64,000 nt of DNA from Natronomonas pharaonis DSM 2160 (GTDB lineage Archaea; Halobacteriota; Halobacteria; Halobacteriales; Haloarculaceae), in assembly GCF_000026045.1 (NCBI RefSeq), contig NC_007426.1, positions 62,001-126,000 on the forward strand. The letters are read 5' to 3'. The translations under genes and the position numbers were made by a program. The stretch's first letter is position 1. Each line of letters begins with the position of its first letter. Positions 28,374 through 35,815 of the stretch are shown here, one piece after another. The notes below the pieces were generated by a model that saw nothing but the letters and a program-made list of their open reading frames with translations, was not told the origin of the DNA and searched no databases.

Positions 28374-29480
28374 TCACGCCTCGAGCAGGCGGGAGACGAT
28401 TTCGTCGGGGTCGAACCGCTCGATGTCGTCGTAGCCCTGCCCGGTCCCGAGGAACAAAATTGGCTTGCCGGTGACGTGGGCAATGGAGATGGCCGCACCG
28501 CCCTGTGAGTCGGCGTCGGCCTTCGTCAGGATTGCGCCATCGATTTCGGCGGCATCGTTGAACTCCTTGGCGCGGTTCGTCGCGTCTTGGCCGGCAACGG
28601 CCTCGTCGACGAAGAGAGTCAGGTCGGGGTCGACAACACGGTCGATTTTCTCTAGTTGCGCCATCAGGTCGTCGGCGGTGTGGAGTCGGCCGGCCGTATC
28701 GCCGAGGACGACATCGACATCGTTTGCTTCGGCGTATTCGACGGCATCGTAGATGACCGCCGCCGGGTCGCCGCCCTGTTCGTGGGTGATGATTTTCTTG
28801 TCGAGGGCGTCGGCGTGTTCTTCGATTTGCTCGTTGGCTCCGGCGCGGTAGGTGTCACCGTTGGCCAGCACCGACGAGTGGCCGCGCTCTTCGAACCAGC
28901 GGGCCAGTTTGGCTATCGATGTCGTCTTGCCGACACCGTTGACACCCGTAAAGACGATGGTGACCGGCTTCTCGGCGTCGGCAATACGGGACTCGAAGTC
29001 GAACTGGCCGACGCTTATGACATCCCGGAGCGCCTCGGCGATAGCTCGCTCGACGACCTGCTCGCCGGATTCGACCTGTTTGCGGGTCTCGCCGACCAGT
29101 TCCTCGCGGATACGGTCGGTTATCTCTTGGGCGACGCTCATCTCGACATCGCCCTGCAGGAGTTCGAGTTCGAGCTGTTCGAGCGGCTCCTCTAGCTCTT
29201 CTTCGGTGATGATGGTCCGGCCGGTCGCTGCCAGCGCCGCCTTCTTTGCCAGCCCGGGGTCGTCTTCAGCATCGGTCTCCGGGTCCGAGTCCGGCTCGGG
29301 CTCGGTTACGGAGTCCGGCTCGCCTGTGTCCGTGTCCGTCGACGACGCTTCGGGTTCAGCGGCTGCTTCGGCGTCGGCTGTCTCGGGCTCGGCCGCGTCC
29401 GCCTCGCTGTCGGGCTCGTCGGCCTGCTCTTCGACGTCGCCTTTGAAGCTGCTGAGTTTGTCTTTCAGTCCCTCGAACAT
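28374..29480 (-). CDS. ftsY: Signal recognition particle receptor FtsY
   Basis: 368 residues. There is a highly acidic N-terminal region of ~90 residues (PDSEADAAEPETADAEAAA), then the SRP-family NG GTPase domain: FTGVNGVGKTTSIAKLA (G1), DTYRAGANEQ (G2), DTAGR (G3), TKAD (G4) and a C-terminal GTGQGYDDIERFDPDEIVSRLL. It docks ribosome-SRP complexes at the membrane for co-translational insertion. It follows prefoldin alpha by 7 bases in the L18a/L20a-pfdA-ftsY order that is conserved in haloarchaea. Confidence 0.96.
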   Translation of the reverse strand: MFEGLKDKLSSFKGDVEEQADEPDSEADAAEPETADAEAAAEPEASSTDTDTGEPDSVTEPEPDSDPETDAEDDPGLAKKAALAATGRTIITEEELEEPLEQLELELLQGDVEMSVAQEITDRIREELVGETRKQVESGEQVVERAIAEALRDVISVGQFDFESRIADAEKPVTIVFTGVNGVGKTTSIAKLARWFEERGHSSVLANGDTYRAGANEQIEEHADALDKKIITHEQGGDPAAVIYDAVEYAEANDVDVVLGDTAGRLHTADDLMAQLEKIDRVVDPDLTLFVDEAVAGQDATNRAKEFNDAAEIDGAILTKADADSQGGAAISIAHVTGKPILFLGTGQGYDDIERFDPDEIVSRLLEA

Positions 29481-29487
29481 CTATCCC

Positions 29488-29943
29488 TTACTCGTCTTCC
29501 TGCTGCATCTGCTGGAGCTGCTGCATCTGCTGCTGCTGGGCCTGCTGGGCCTTCTCTTCGAGGCTTGCGGTCTCTTCTTCGACGGTCTCGATTTCGCCTT
29601 CGAGCTCCTCGATGCGGTCGTCGAGGGTCTCCTTTTTCCGTTCGAGAGATTCGACAGCGCCCTCGCTGTCGCGTTCGGCAGCGTAGCCGCCGCCGAGCGT
29701 GACGACGACTTCGTCCATGTCCTCGATCGTCGCGCGGACGTAGGCGTCGCCGCCGAGCGGCACCTGCACCGTTGCGCCGGTTTCGAGCGTCTCGATGGCT
29801 TCGATGGCCTCGTCGATCTCGGATTGCTCGTCGCGGACGTTCTCGATTTCGGCCTGAATGGCCTGCTTTTCCTGTTCGAGCGCCTGCAGCTGTTGCTGAA
29901 TCTGCTCCATCGCTCCGCCGCCGCCGCCACCACCGAGGCTCAT
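29488..29943 (-). CDS. pfdA: Prefoldin alpha subunit
   Basis: 151 residues. Two long coiled-coil arms (QIQQQLQALEQEKQAIQAEI and RKKETLDDRIEELEGEIETV) flank a beta-hairpin core with VQVPLGGDAYVRATIEDMDEVVVTLGGGYAAERD, the prefoldin alpha signature. The tail is Gln/Met-rich (QQQQMQQLQQMQQEDE) and longer than usual. It is a cytosolic holdase that passes unfolded chains to the thermosome. The start overlaps the upstream ribosomal gene stop by ATGA. Confidence 0.95.
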   Translation of the reverse strand: MSLGGGGGGGAMEQIQQQLQALEQEKQAIQAEIENVRDEQSEIDEAIEAIETLETGATVQVPLGGDAYVRATIEDMDEVVVTLGGGYAAERDSEGAVESLERKKETLDDRIEELEGEIETVEEETASLEEKAQQAQQQQMQQLQQMQQEDE

Positions 29944-30113
29944 GCGTCCACCTCGTCGATGGTTATCTGGGTGCGCTTGAGCCCGTGCTGGGAGCCGAAG
30001 TTCGCGTAGACGCGCTCTTGGGCGACGTCCTCGTTGGGGGCTTCGACGTTTTTCTCGAAGTTCTGCTCGCCGTAGCGGGCCGGGAACCGGCCTCGAACCG
30101 TGAACTCACTCAT
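29940..30113 (-). CDS. rpl18a: Ribosomal protein L18a/L20a (LX)
   Basis: 57-residue gene that is easily missed: it starts MSEFTVRGRFPARYGEQNF, continues EKNVEAPNEDVAQERVYANF and ends GSQHGLKRTQITIDEVDA. It matches the small archaeal large-subunit protein LX in size and pattern (R-G-R-F, GSQHGLKR). It heads the LX-prefoldin-FtsY operon, with a 4-base ATGA overlap into pfdA. No clear TATA box is seen; the inverted repeat GGAAG-TAT-CTTCC at 30137-30149 lies 24-36 bases upstream where one would be expected. Confidence 0.93.
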   Translation of the reverse strand: MSEFTVRGRFPARYGEQNFEKNVEAPNEDVAQERVYANFGSQHGLKRTQITIDEVDA

Positions 30114-30191
30114 GCGTGGAACACGTGCCGCAAGCGGGAAGTATCTTCCTAACCGTAAACGTGTGAGAACGGGTACCGCGGAATCGGGGAC

Positions 30192-30205
30192 CTATAGAAA
30201 TAAAA
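30192..30205 (+). promoter_or_regulatory. TATA-like element of histidine kinase gene
   Basis: CTATAGAAATAAAA, 26-39 bases before the GTG start at 30231, in the divergent gap facing the L18a gene. An 8-codon ATG frame that stops right at the GTG (30208-30230) is probably not a real leader peptide. Confidence 0.5.
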
Positions 30206-30230
30206 CTATGAAAAACGTACAGACGGTGTA

Positions 30231-32036
30231 GTGGAACAGCGCCCTGACCCGGTCAACACGCTGGTCGTCGGCGACCGGACCACGACGGAGCAGGTCGACG
30301 CCGAGCTAGCACGGCATACAGCGTCATTCACTCTCATGTGTGCCGATACCGCCGCGGCGGCTCTGGACCGGCTCGACAACGACCACGACAACGGCAGTAT
30401 CGACTGTGTCGTTTCGGCATACGACCTCCCCGGGGACGACGGAATCGCACTGCTGCATGCCGTTCGAGAACGGTATCCCGACCTGCCGTTCGTGCTCCGC
30501 ACCGACGCGGGAAGCGAAGCCGTCGCCAGCGAGGCAGTGTCAGCCGGCGTGACAGACTACGTCCGCGCGGGCGTCGACGAAGGACAGTCGCTTGCCGAGC
30601 GACTCATAACACACGTCGAGAAAGCGGCAGAACGCCGCCGGGAGCGGCGCTGTTCGGAAGCCATCGAGTCGACAAAGGAAGGCATCAGTATCCTCGACGA
30701 CGACGGCCGGTTCGTATACGTCAACGAGGCATACGCCTCACTGTACGGATACAGCCGCGACGAGCTCCTGGGCGAGCACTGGGAGTTGTTACATCCCGAG
30801 AACTACATCGAGCGGATGAAAGAGACGGTGCTGCCGGCATTGGAACCGGGCGACGACTGGCGAGGGGAAACGACCGGCCGCAGAGCGGACGGGACGACGT
30901 TTACCGAAGACCACATCCTCTCGCGAACGGCATCCGGCGGGCTCATCTGCTCTGTCCGAGATATCTCTGCCTCAAAAGAGCGCGAGGTGGCACTCCGGAC
31001 GTTTCGCGAGGCCGTCGAGCAGGCCGGCCACGCCGTCCTCATCACCGACCCGGACGGCACCATCGAGTATGTCAACCCCGCTTTCGAGGCGGACACAGGC
31101 TACAGCCGAAAGGAGGTAGTCGGCCGCACGCCGTCGGTACTCAAATCCGGCAAACACGACGACAGCTTCTACGCGGCGTTGTGGGAGACGATACTCGACG
31201 GCGAACTCTGGGAGGCCGAACTTATCAACCGGAAACGTTCGGGCGAACTCTACCGGGTCCGACAGACAATCGCACCAATCACCGACAGCAGCGGCGAAAT
31301 TACGCAGTTCGTTGGCATCGAGGCTGAAATCACCGACGAGTGGCTGCGACGACAGCGGCTCGACGTGCTCAACCGCGTGTTGCGCCACAACGTCAGAAAC
31401 TGGATGACAGTCGCGAAGGGCAACGCCTCGCTGCTCCAAGAACATCTCGACGACGAACGGTTGCGGTCGTACGCGGCCGACATCGAGACGAAGGCCGACG
31501 ACCTGCTCCGCGTGAGCGAGAAGGCGGCGACCGTGCGAGCGCTCTTCGAGAGCGACACCGACCCGGAGTCGACTCGTGCGGTGTCGACGCTCTTTGCGGA
31601 CCTCAAACGGGAGTTCAACGAGCAGTACCCCGACGCAGAAATCTCCGTTGGAGGAGCCGACGACCTCGTCGTCCGGGCAGACGACCGGCTAAAGGTCGCA
31701 CTCCGGGAAGCCGTCGACAACGCCATCGTCCACAACAGCCGGGAACCGGCCGTCGTCAGTATCAGCGCCACAGCGGACGAAGCTACCACCGCCGGCGACT
31801 GGGTCGAAATCGATATTGCCGACAATGGCCCCGGTATCCCCACACACGAGCGGGAGGCCATCGAATCCGGCAAGGAGACGCCGCTGGTGCATGCGACCGG
31901 ACTGGGACTGTGGCTCGTCTACTGGGTCGTCGCCGCCTTCGGTGGCGAGGTTCGCTTCGCGGAAAACGACCCTCGCGGCAGCGTCGTCACGCTCCGGCTT
32001 CCGGCGAGAAACCCCGAGTTCACAGCCGGCGCGTGA
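30231..32036 (+). CDS. PAS histidine kinase with a receiver domain lacking its phospho-Asp
   Basis: 601 residues with a GTG start. The receiver-like domain (~8-125) has CVVSAYDLPGDDG where haloarchaeal relatives usually read SDYDLPG, so the phospho-acceptor Asp appears replaced by Ala; the N-terminal acidic pair is also weak (VVGDRTT). Two PAS domains follow (~135-250 NEAYASLYGYSRDELLG; ~260-375 NPAFEADTGYSRKEVVGRTPSVLKSGKHDDSFY). Then come an intact H-box LNRVLRHNVRNWMTVAKGNA and an HATPase domain (DNAIVHNSREPAVV, DNGPGIPTHE, GLGLWLVYWVV). Kinase activity is probably intact while the receiver works without phosphorylation. The 3' end overlaps the convergent PAP2 gene by 17 bases. Confidence 0.92.
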   Translation: MEQRPDPVNTLVVGDRTTTEQVDAELARHTASFTLMCADTAAAALDRLDNDHDNGSIDCVVSAYDLPGDDGIALLHAVRERYPDLPFVLRTDAGSEAVASEAVSAGVTDYVRAGVDEGQSLAERLITHVEKAAERRRERRCSEAIESTKEGISILDDDGRFVYVNEAYASLYGYSRDELLGEHWELLHPENYIERMKETVLPALEPGDDWRGETTGRRADGTTFTEDHILSRTASGGLICSVRDISASKEREVALRTFREAVEQAGHAVLITDPDGTIEYVNPAFEADTGYSRKEVVGRTPSVLKSGKHDDSFYAALWETILDGELWEAELINRKRSGELYRVRQTIAPITDSSGEITQFVGIEAEITDEWLRRQRLDVLNRVLRHNVRNWMTVAKGNASLLQEHLDDERLRSYAADIETKADDLLRVSEKAATVRALFESDTDPESTRAVSTLFADLKREFNEQYPDAEISVGGADDLVVRADDRLKVALREAVDNAIVHNSREPAVVSISATADEATTAGDWVEIDIADNGPGIPTHEREAIESGKETPLVHATGLGLWLVYWVVAAFGGEVRFAENDPRGSVVTLRLPARNPEFTAGA

Positions 32037-32910
32037 CAGCCTCGCCGACGAGCGGCGCGACGAGAACACCCGCGACAACGACGCTCATTCCGAGGAAGCT
32101 GACGTAGGGGGCCGGCTCAACGAAATAGAGGGCCGCAAACCCGCTGGCAAAGGCGAGGCCGACGGCAGTCGAGACCGCGCCGCCGAGCAGTGTCGTCTCC
32201 TCGTGGGCGACCGCGCCGCCGACGATTCCCCACGCTATCCTCGCTCCGAGTGTGCCGCCGAGGGCCAACATCGTGTCCTGTCCGTAGTGGATTGCTGCGC
32301 CGACGACGGCGACAAGAAGCGCTATCATCATCGCCCGCCCGGGCGCGTCCCCGCGCCCGCAAAGCCGGTAGACGGCCGCGAGGTAGCCGCCACCGAGCGC
32401 CAGCCCGACGAGAATGTCAACGAGGTAGTGGACGCCGATGACGACCCGCGACAGCGGAATCAGCAGACAGAGCAGTCCCGCAACGGCGTAGCCACGCCGG
32501 CTATCAATAAGCAGCGCCAGACCGCCGTAGACGACGATGGCGGCGACCGCATGGCCGCTCGGAAAGCCGAAGCCGTCGGCGGCGGCGACCTGAGCGTGAG
32601 CCGACGGCGGCAGCATCGTGAGCAGTCCCGCTGCTGTCGGTTCAGCCGCGCCAGCGGGGCGCGGCAGTCGCAGCCACTCTTTCAGCGCTGTCGTCAGCGC
32701 AAGTCCGCCGAGTGCCAAGGCAACGGCGAACGCCGAATGCGGCCGCGACAGCGACACCGGGCCGGGAAGCGCCGACCCGAACCAGTAGAGCACGCCCAAA
32801 AACAGGAAGACGAACCACACATCTCCAAGCGCCGTGACGACAACAGCGGCACTGACGACCCATTCCGGGAGGCCAGCGACCGTTGCGGTTTCGCCGATAG
32901 CCCGGCTCAT
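32020..32910 (-). CDS. PAP2-family membrane phosphatase
   Basis: 296 residues, about seven to eight membrane helices. The three catalytic motifs of the acid phosphatase/PAP2 superfamily are present: KEWLRLPRP, FPSGHA and SRVVIGVHYLVDI. These enzymes dephosphorylate phosphatidate, isoprenyl diphosphates or sugar phosphates; archaeal members may recycle polyprenyl carriers. The last third (GMSVVVAGVLVAPLVG) is an extra membrane region. It is coupled to the upstream YihY-like gene by an ATGA overlap at 32907-32910. Confidence 0.9.
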   Translation of the reverse strand: MSRAIGETATVAGLPEWVVSAAVVVTALGDVWFVFLFLGVLYWFGSALPGPVSLSRPHSAFAVALALGGLALTTALKEWLRLPRPAGAAEPTAAGLLTMLPPSAHAQVAAADGFGFPSGHAVAAIVVYGGLALLIDSRRGYAVAGLLCLLIPLSRVVIGVHYLVDILVGLALGGGYLAAVYRLCGRGDAPGRAMMIALLVAVVGAAIHYGQDTMLALGGTLGARIAWGIVGGAVAHEETTLLGGAVSTAVGLAFASGFAALYFVEPAPYVSFLGMSVVVAGVLVAPLVGEAVTRRL

Positions 32911-34214
32911 CGGTCACGGACGCGGTCGAGAAGCCGGCCAGGGAGGCCGGCGGCGGTCAGCGTCGTTCCGACGATGAGCATCAGGGCATAGAGACCGAGC
33001 GTCGACAGCCAGATGACGACCATCGCGAGGACGGCCCACCCGCCGGCGAGCCAGTAGAAGGCTCCGAGCGTCATCGCGGTCCCGTACAGTAAGACGAGAT
33101 ACGGCCCCCAGCCGCGGGCCTTGCCGCGCCTGACGCGTCGGCGGACGTATCGCCGGAGGTCCGACTCCAGCGTTTCGCGGTGGACGGTCCGGTCCTCGAT
33201 GCGTTCCTCGAAGCGGTCGAGTTCGTCGTAGAGCCGCTCGATTTCCTCGCGAAGCTCCTCGTTCGATGCGTCGTCGTCAGGTCGGTCGCGTGTCATAGTA
33301 TCTGATCTCGCAGTCACGGCCGACGCGGGTACGGTCGTGTCGGCCGACGGTGCAGGTGGGCGTCCAGCAGCCGGAGCCGCAGCCCCGGCGGCCGCGGTCA
33401 TCGAATCGGGGTCGGACGGCGGCGACCGGCCGGCGAGGACGGCGTTGAGAACGGCTCCAAGCAGCAACACGAGCGCGCCGAGATACAGGAAGGTGACAAG
33501 CAGGAGCACGCCCCCGAGTATCCCGTAGGCGGCGTAGGCGTCTGTCGCGCCGGCGTAGATGCGAAAGCCGGTCTGCAGCGCCGTCCAGCCGATGGCCGCG
33601 AAGGCCGCACCGGGGACCGCCTCCGAGAGCGAAACGTCGGTTCCCGGCAGGAAGTAATACAGCGGCAGGAAGGCGACAGTCAACGCCACGAACAGACCGA
33701 GCGTACCGACGAGGGCAACGCCCTCGACGGCGGCATCAACGCCGAGAACGGCGATGGCAGCGCCGGCTGCGACGGTCGCGGTGACGCCGAGGCCGACGGC
33801 CCCGAGCGTGACGACGGCGTTTCGGATGCCGGAGAGCAACGACTCCGGCCCGGCGGTGCCGTAGACTTCCGAGAAGGCGATATCGAGCCCCCGAAAGAGC
33901 TTCAGCCCGGACCACAGGAAGACGGCGAGGCCGAGCAGTGTCGCACCGCCGCGACCAGCGGCACCGGTCAGCGCATCGCCGAGGACATCGCCGGCCTGCT
34001 CGCCGAGCGCGTCGCCGACGGCTACCACCAGCGCCTCGATGAGCTGTCCCTCGCCGACGACGGAGGCCGCGACCAGCGCCAAGACGAGAAGCGGAACCAG
34101 AGAGACGAGCCCGTAGTAGGCGAGGCTGGCGGCGAGAAACGTGATGCGGTCGGACCGAGCGCCGTCGACGACGCCGCGAGTCACCGCTACCGTCCGGTCG
34201 ACGTGCCGCTTCAC
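32907..34214 (-). CDS. YihY/BrkB-family membrane protein with extra C-terminal module
   Basis: 435 residues. Residues ~1-275 are the YihY/BrkB (UPF0761) six-helix fold: FLAASLAYYGLVSLVPLLVL, GLKLFRGLDIAFSEVYG, FLPLYYFLPGTDVSL, GAAFAAIGWTALQTGFRIYA. A low-complexity linker follows, then an acidic coiled coil (EELREEIERLYDELDRFEERI) and two more membrane helices. The biochemical role of YihY proteins is not settled. It forms a two-gene operon with the PAP2 phosphatase, hinting at envelope lipid or carrier metabolism; this is inference from context. Confidence 0.85.
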   Translation of the reverse strand: MKRHVDRTVAVTRGVVDGARSDRITFLAASLAYYGLVSLVPLLVLALVAASVVGEGQLIEALVVAVGDALGEQAGDVLGDALTGAAGRGGATLLGLAVFLWSGLKLFRGLDIAFSEVYGTAGPESLLSGIRNAVVTLGAVGLGVTATVAAGAAIAVLGVDAAVEGVALVGTLGLFVALTVAFLPLYYFLPGTDVSLSEAVPGAAFAAIGWTALQTGFRIYAGATDAYAAYGILGGVLLLVTFLYLGALVLLLGAVLNAVLAGRSPPSDPDSMTAAAGAAAPAAGRPPAPSADTTVPASAVTARSDTMTRDRPDDDASNEELREEIERLYDELDRFEERIEDRTVHRETLESDLRRYVRRRVRRGKARGWGPYLVLLYGTAMTLGAFYWLAGGWAVLAMVVIWLSTLGLYALMLIVGTTLTAAGLPGRLLDRVRDR

Positions 34215-34271
34215 GGTCCGGGCTATGCGTGACCACTACATATAATCGGCGGGACGGGCGGGAAAGGAGGG

Positions 34272-35372
34272 TTACTCGACCGCGTTTCGAATGTCGGCGA
34301 CGTCGGCGTCCGTCTTGAACGTCGTGCCGCCGTAGTGGGTCCGGGACGCCTCGTGGCCGGCGGCACGGAGCGCCGCAAGGAAATCGTCCATCGCGATGTT
34401 CGGCTCGTTCCACCGCTTGTAGAGCTTGTGCTGGTCGTAGTGGGTCGGTTGGTGGAGTTCGGTGGCGACCGTCGACAGCAGGTCGCGGGCCTTGTCGGCG
34501 GTGCCGAAGGAATCGGGGATGGCTCCGGCGACATCGTCGACGAACGCCGCGTCGTGGGCCGGGCCGAGCCACACCGGGCCGGCGGTCCACGTCGACTGCC
34601 CGCAGTGCGGACAGGTTGTCGTGGGGTCGGGAACGCGTCCTCGCTCGTGGTCGCGCCAGAGACAGCGCTGGCAGTGGTCGATGTAGCCGAGATGCTCCAG
34701 CAGCGCGTCGGCGGCGCGCGCACCGGAGTCGACCCGGAGATAGGTCCGGACGTAGTGGCTCGTGACGTGGCTCAACACCGGCTCGGCAGCGATATCGTGT
34801 CGGGCAGCAGTACGGACAAGCGCCGACAGGAGCACTCGCAGCCCCATCTCGGCGTGGAACTCGGTGTTCCGCGGGACGGCATCGTAGCTCCGAACACCGC
34901 TCTCGAAGTGGGCACCACACAGCGGCGCGGTGTCGGTCGCGGTGACACAGAGATACTCGCCGGCGCTACGGACGGCCGCATCCGCAAACGCCATCGGCGT
35001 GCCGAACGGGTCGAGGTCGACGACATCGTGGGCGGACTCGTGCATGTGGGCGTTGACGTTCCGGTGGTGGACGGTCCCATCGACGCCGTTTCGGTCGAGG
35101 TTACGGCGCGTCAGGGCGACAGCGTCGTCGTCGATGTCACAGGCAGTCACGTCATAGCCTGCCGCCGCGGCTCGCACCGACCGGATGCCGCTGGCGGCCA
35201 TCGCATCGAGATACTCGTCGCAGTCGTCGGAGACAGTCCGGAGCACGGCGGCGGTAATGTCTCGGTTCAGCTCCTGTACCGGGTTGTAGAAGACGCCCTC
35301 GCCGGAGCCTTCGCTTGCGCCGTGTCGCTCCTCCGGCACCTCGACGGTAACCGACCCTTCGGAGACCTCCAT
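34272..35372 (-). CDS. trm1: tRNA (guanine26-N2)-dimethyltransferase
   Basis: 366 residues, normal for archaeal Trm1. An N-terminal Rossmann SAM-binding fold includes FYNPVQELNRD, LDAMAASGIRSVRAA (motif I) and the catalytic VVDLDPFG. The C-terminal domain has a zinc-binding pair CQRCLWRDH...CPHCGQ and HYGGTTFKTDADV. It methylates G26 of tRNA. It stands alone, 57 bases downstream of the YihY-like gene's start on the same strand. No clear TATA box is seen. Confidence 0.96.
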   Translation of the reverse strand: MEVSEGSVTVEVPEERHGASEGSGEGVFYNPVQELNRDITAAVLRTVSDDCDEYLDAMAASGIRSVRAAAAGYDVTACDIDDDAVALTRRNLDRNGVDGTVHHRNVNAHMHESAHDVVDLDPFGTPMAFADAAVRSAGEYLCVTATDTAPLCGAHFESGVRSYDAVPRNTEFHAEMGLRVLLSALVRTAARHDIAAEPVLSHVTSHYVRTYLRVDSGARAADALLEHLGYIDHCQRCLWRDHERGRVPDPTTTCPHCGQSTWTAGPVWLGPAHDAAFVDDVAGAIPDSFGTADKARDLLSTVATELHQPTHYDQHKLYKRWNEPNIAMDDFLAALRAAGHEASRTHYGGTTFKTDADVADIRNAVE

Positions 35373-35467
35373 GTGGGCCTGTCCGGGCCGCCGGGCGAAA
35401 AGCGATGTGCTTGGCGGCCGTCGCCGCGACCGAACCTGTTTTGCCGTCCGACGCGGAAGACGGAGCC

Positions 35468-35815
35468 GTGAACGCGGTCGAAACGTGGGAGCGGACGCTG
35501 GAGGCCGACGGCGAACTCACAAGCGACGCCGTCGAACAGATTATCGACACCCACGACGACCGCGGCGTGCGGGCCATCGAGGCAGTCAGCGAAGAACGTG
35601 TCAAACAGTACCGTGATTTCACCGTCGTTGTCGGCCACTCGGAGGAGTACGTCATCGAAGACGACGGCTGTAGCTGCGAGGACAGTCGATACAATCTCGA
35701 CCCGGAGGACCCGACGGCGCTGTGTTGGCACGTCATCGCGGCGAAAATCGCCCGCCGCATCGACGCCGTCGACCACCACGACATGTGGTATTCGGAAGTG
35801 CGGGAGTTCCTGTAG
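35468..35815 (+). CDS. SWIM-type zinc-finger protein
   Basis: 115 residues from GTG 35468 (an ATG frame extends 21 codons further upstream to 35405, but those residues look unlike the conserved start NAVETWERTLEADGELT). The C-x-C ... C-x-H arrangement (CSCEDSRYNLDPEDPTALCWHV) is a SWIM zinc finger. Stand-alone SWIM proteins are common in haloarchaea; some are thought to act with recombination or DNA-binding partners, but no function is established for this one. The stop abuts the convergent PIN-ATPase gene with no spacer. Confidence 0.8.
   Translation: MNAVETWERTLEADGELTSDAVEQIIDTHDDRGVRAIEAVSEERVKQYRDFTVVVGHSEEYVIEDDGCSCEDSRYNLDPEDPTALCWHVIAAKIARRIDAVDHHDMWYSEVREFL

Noticed and set aside
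30208-30230. Eight-codon leader peptide before the GTG-started kinase
   Set aside because: It overlaps the likely transcription start region and has no conserved feature.
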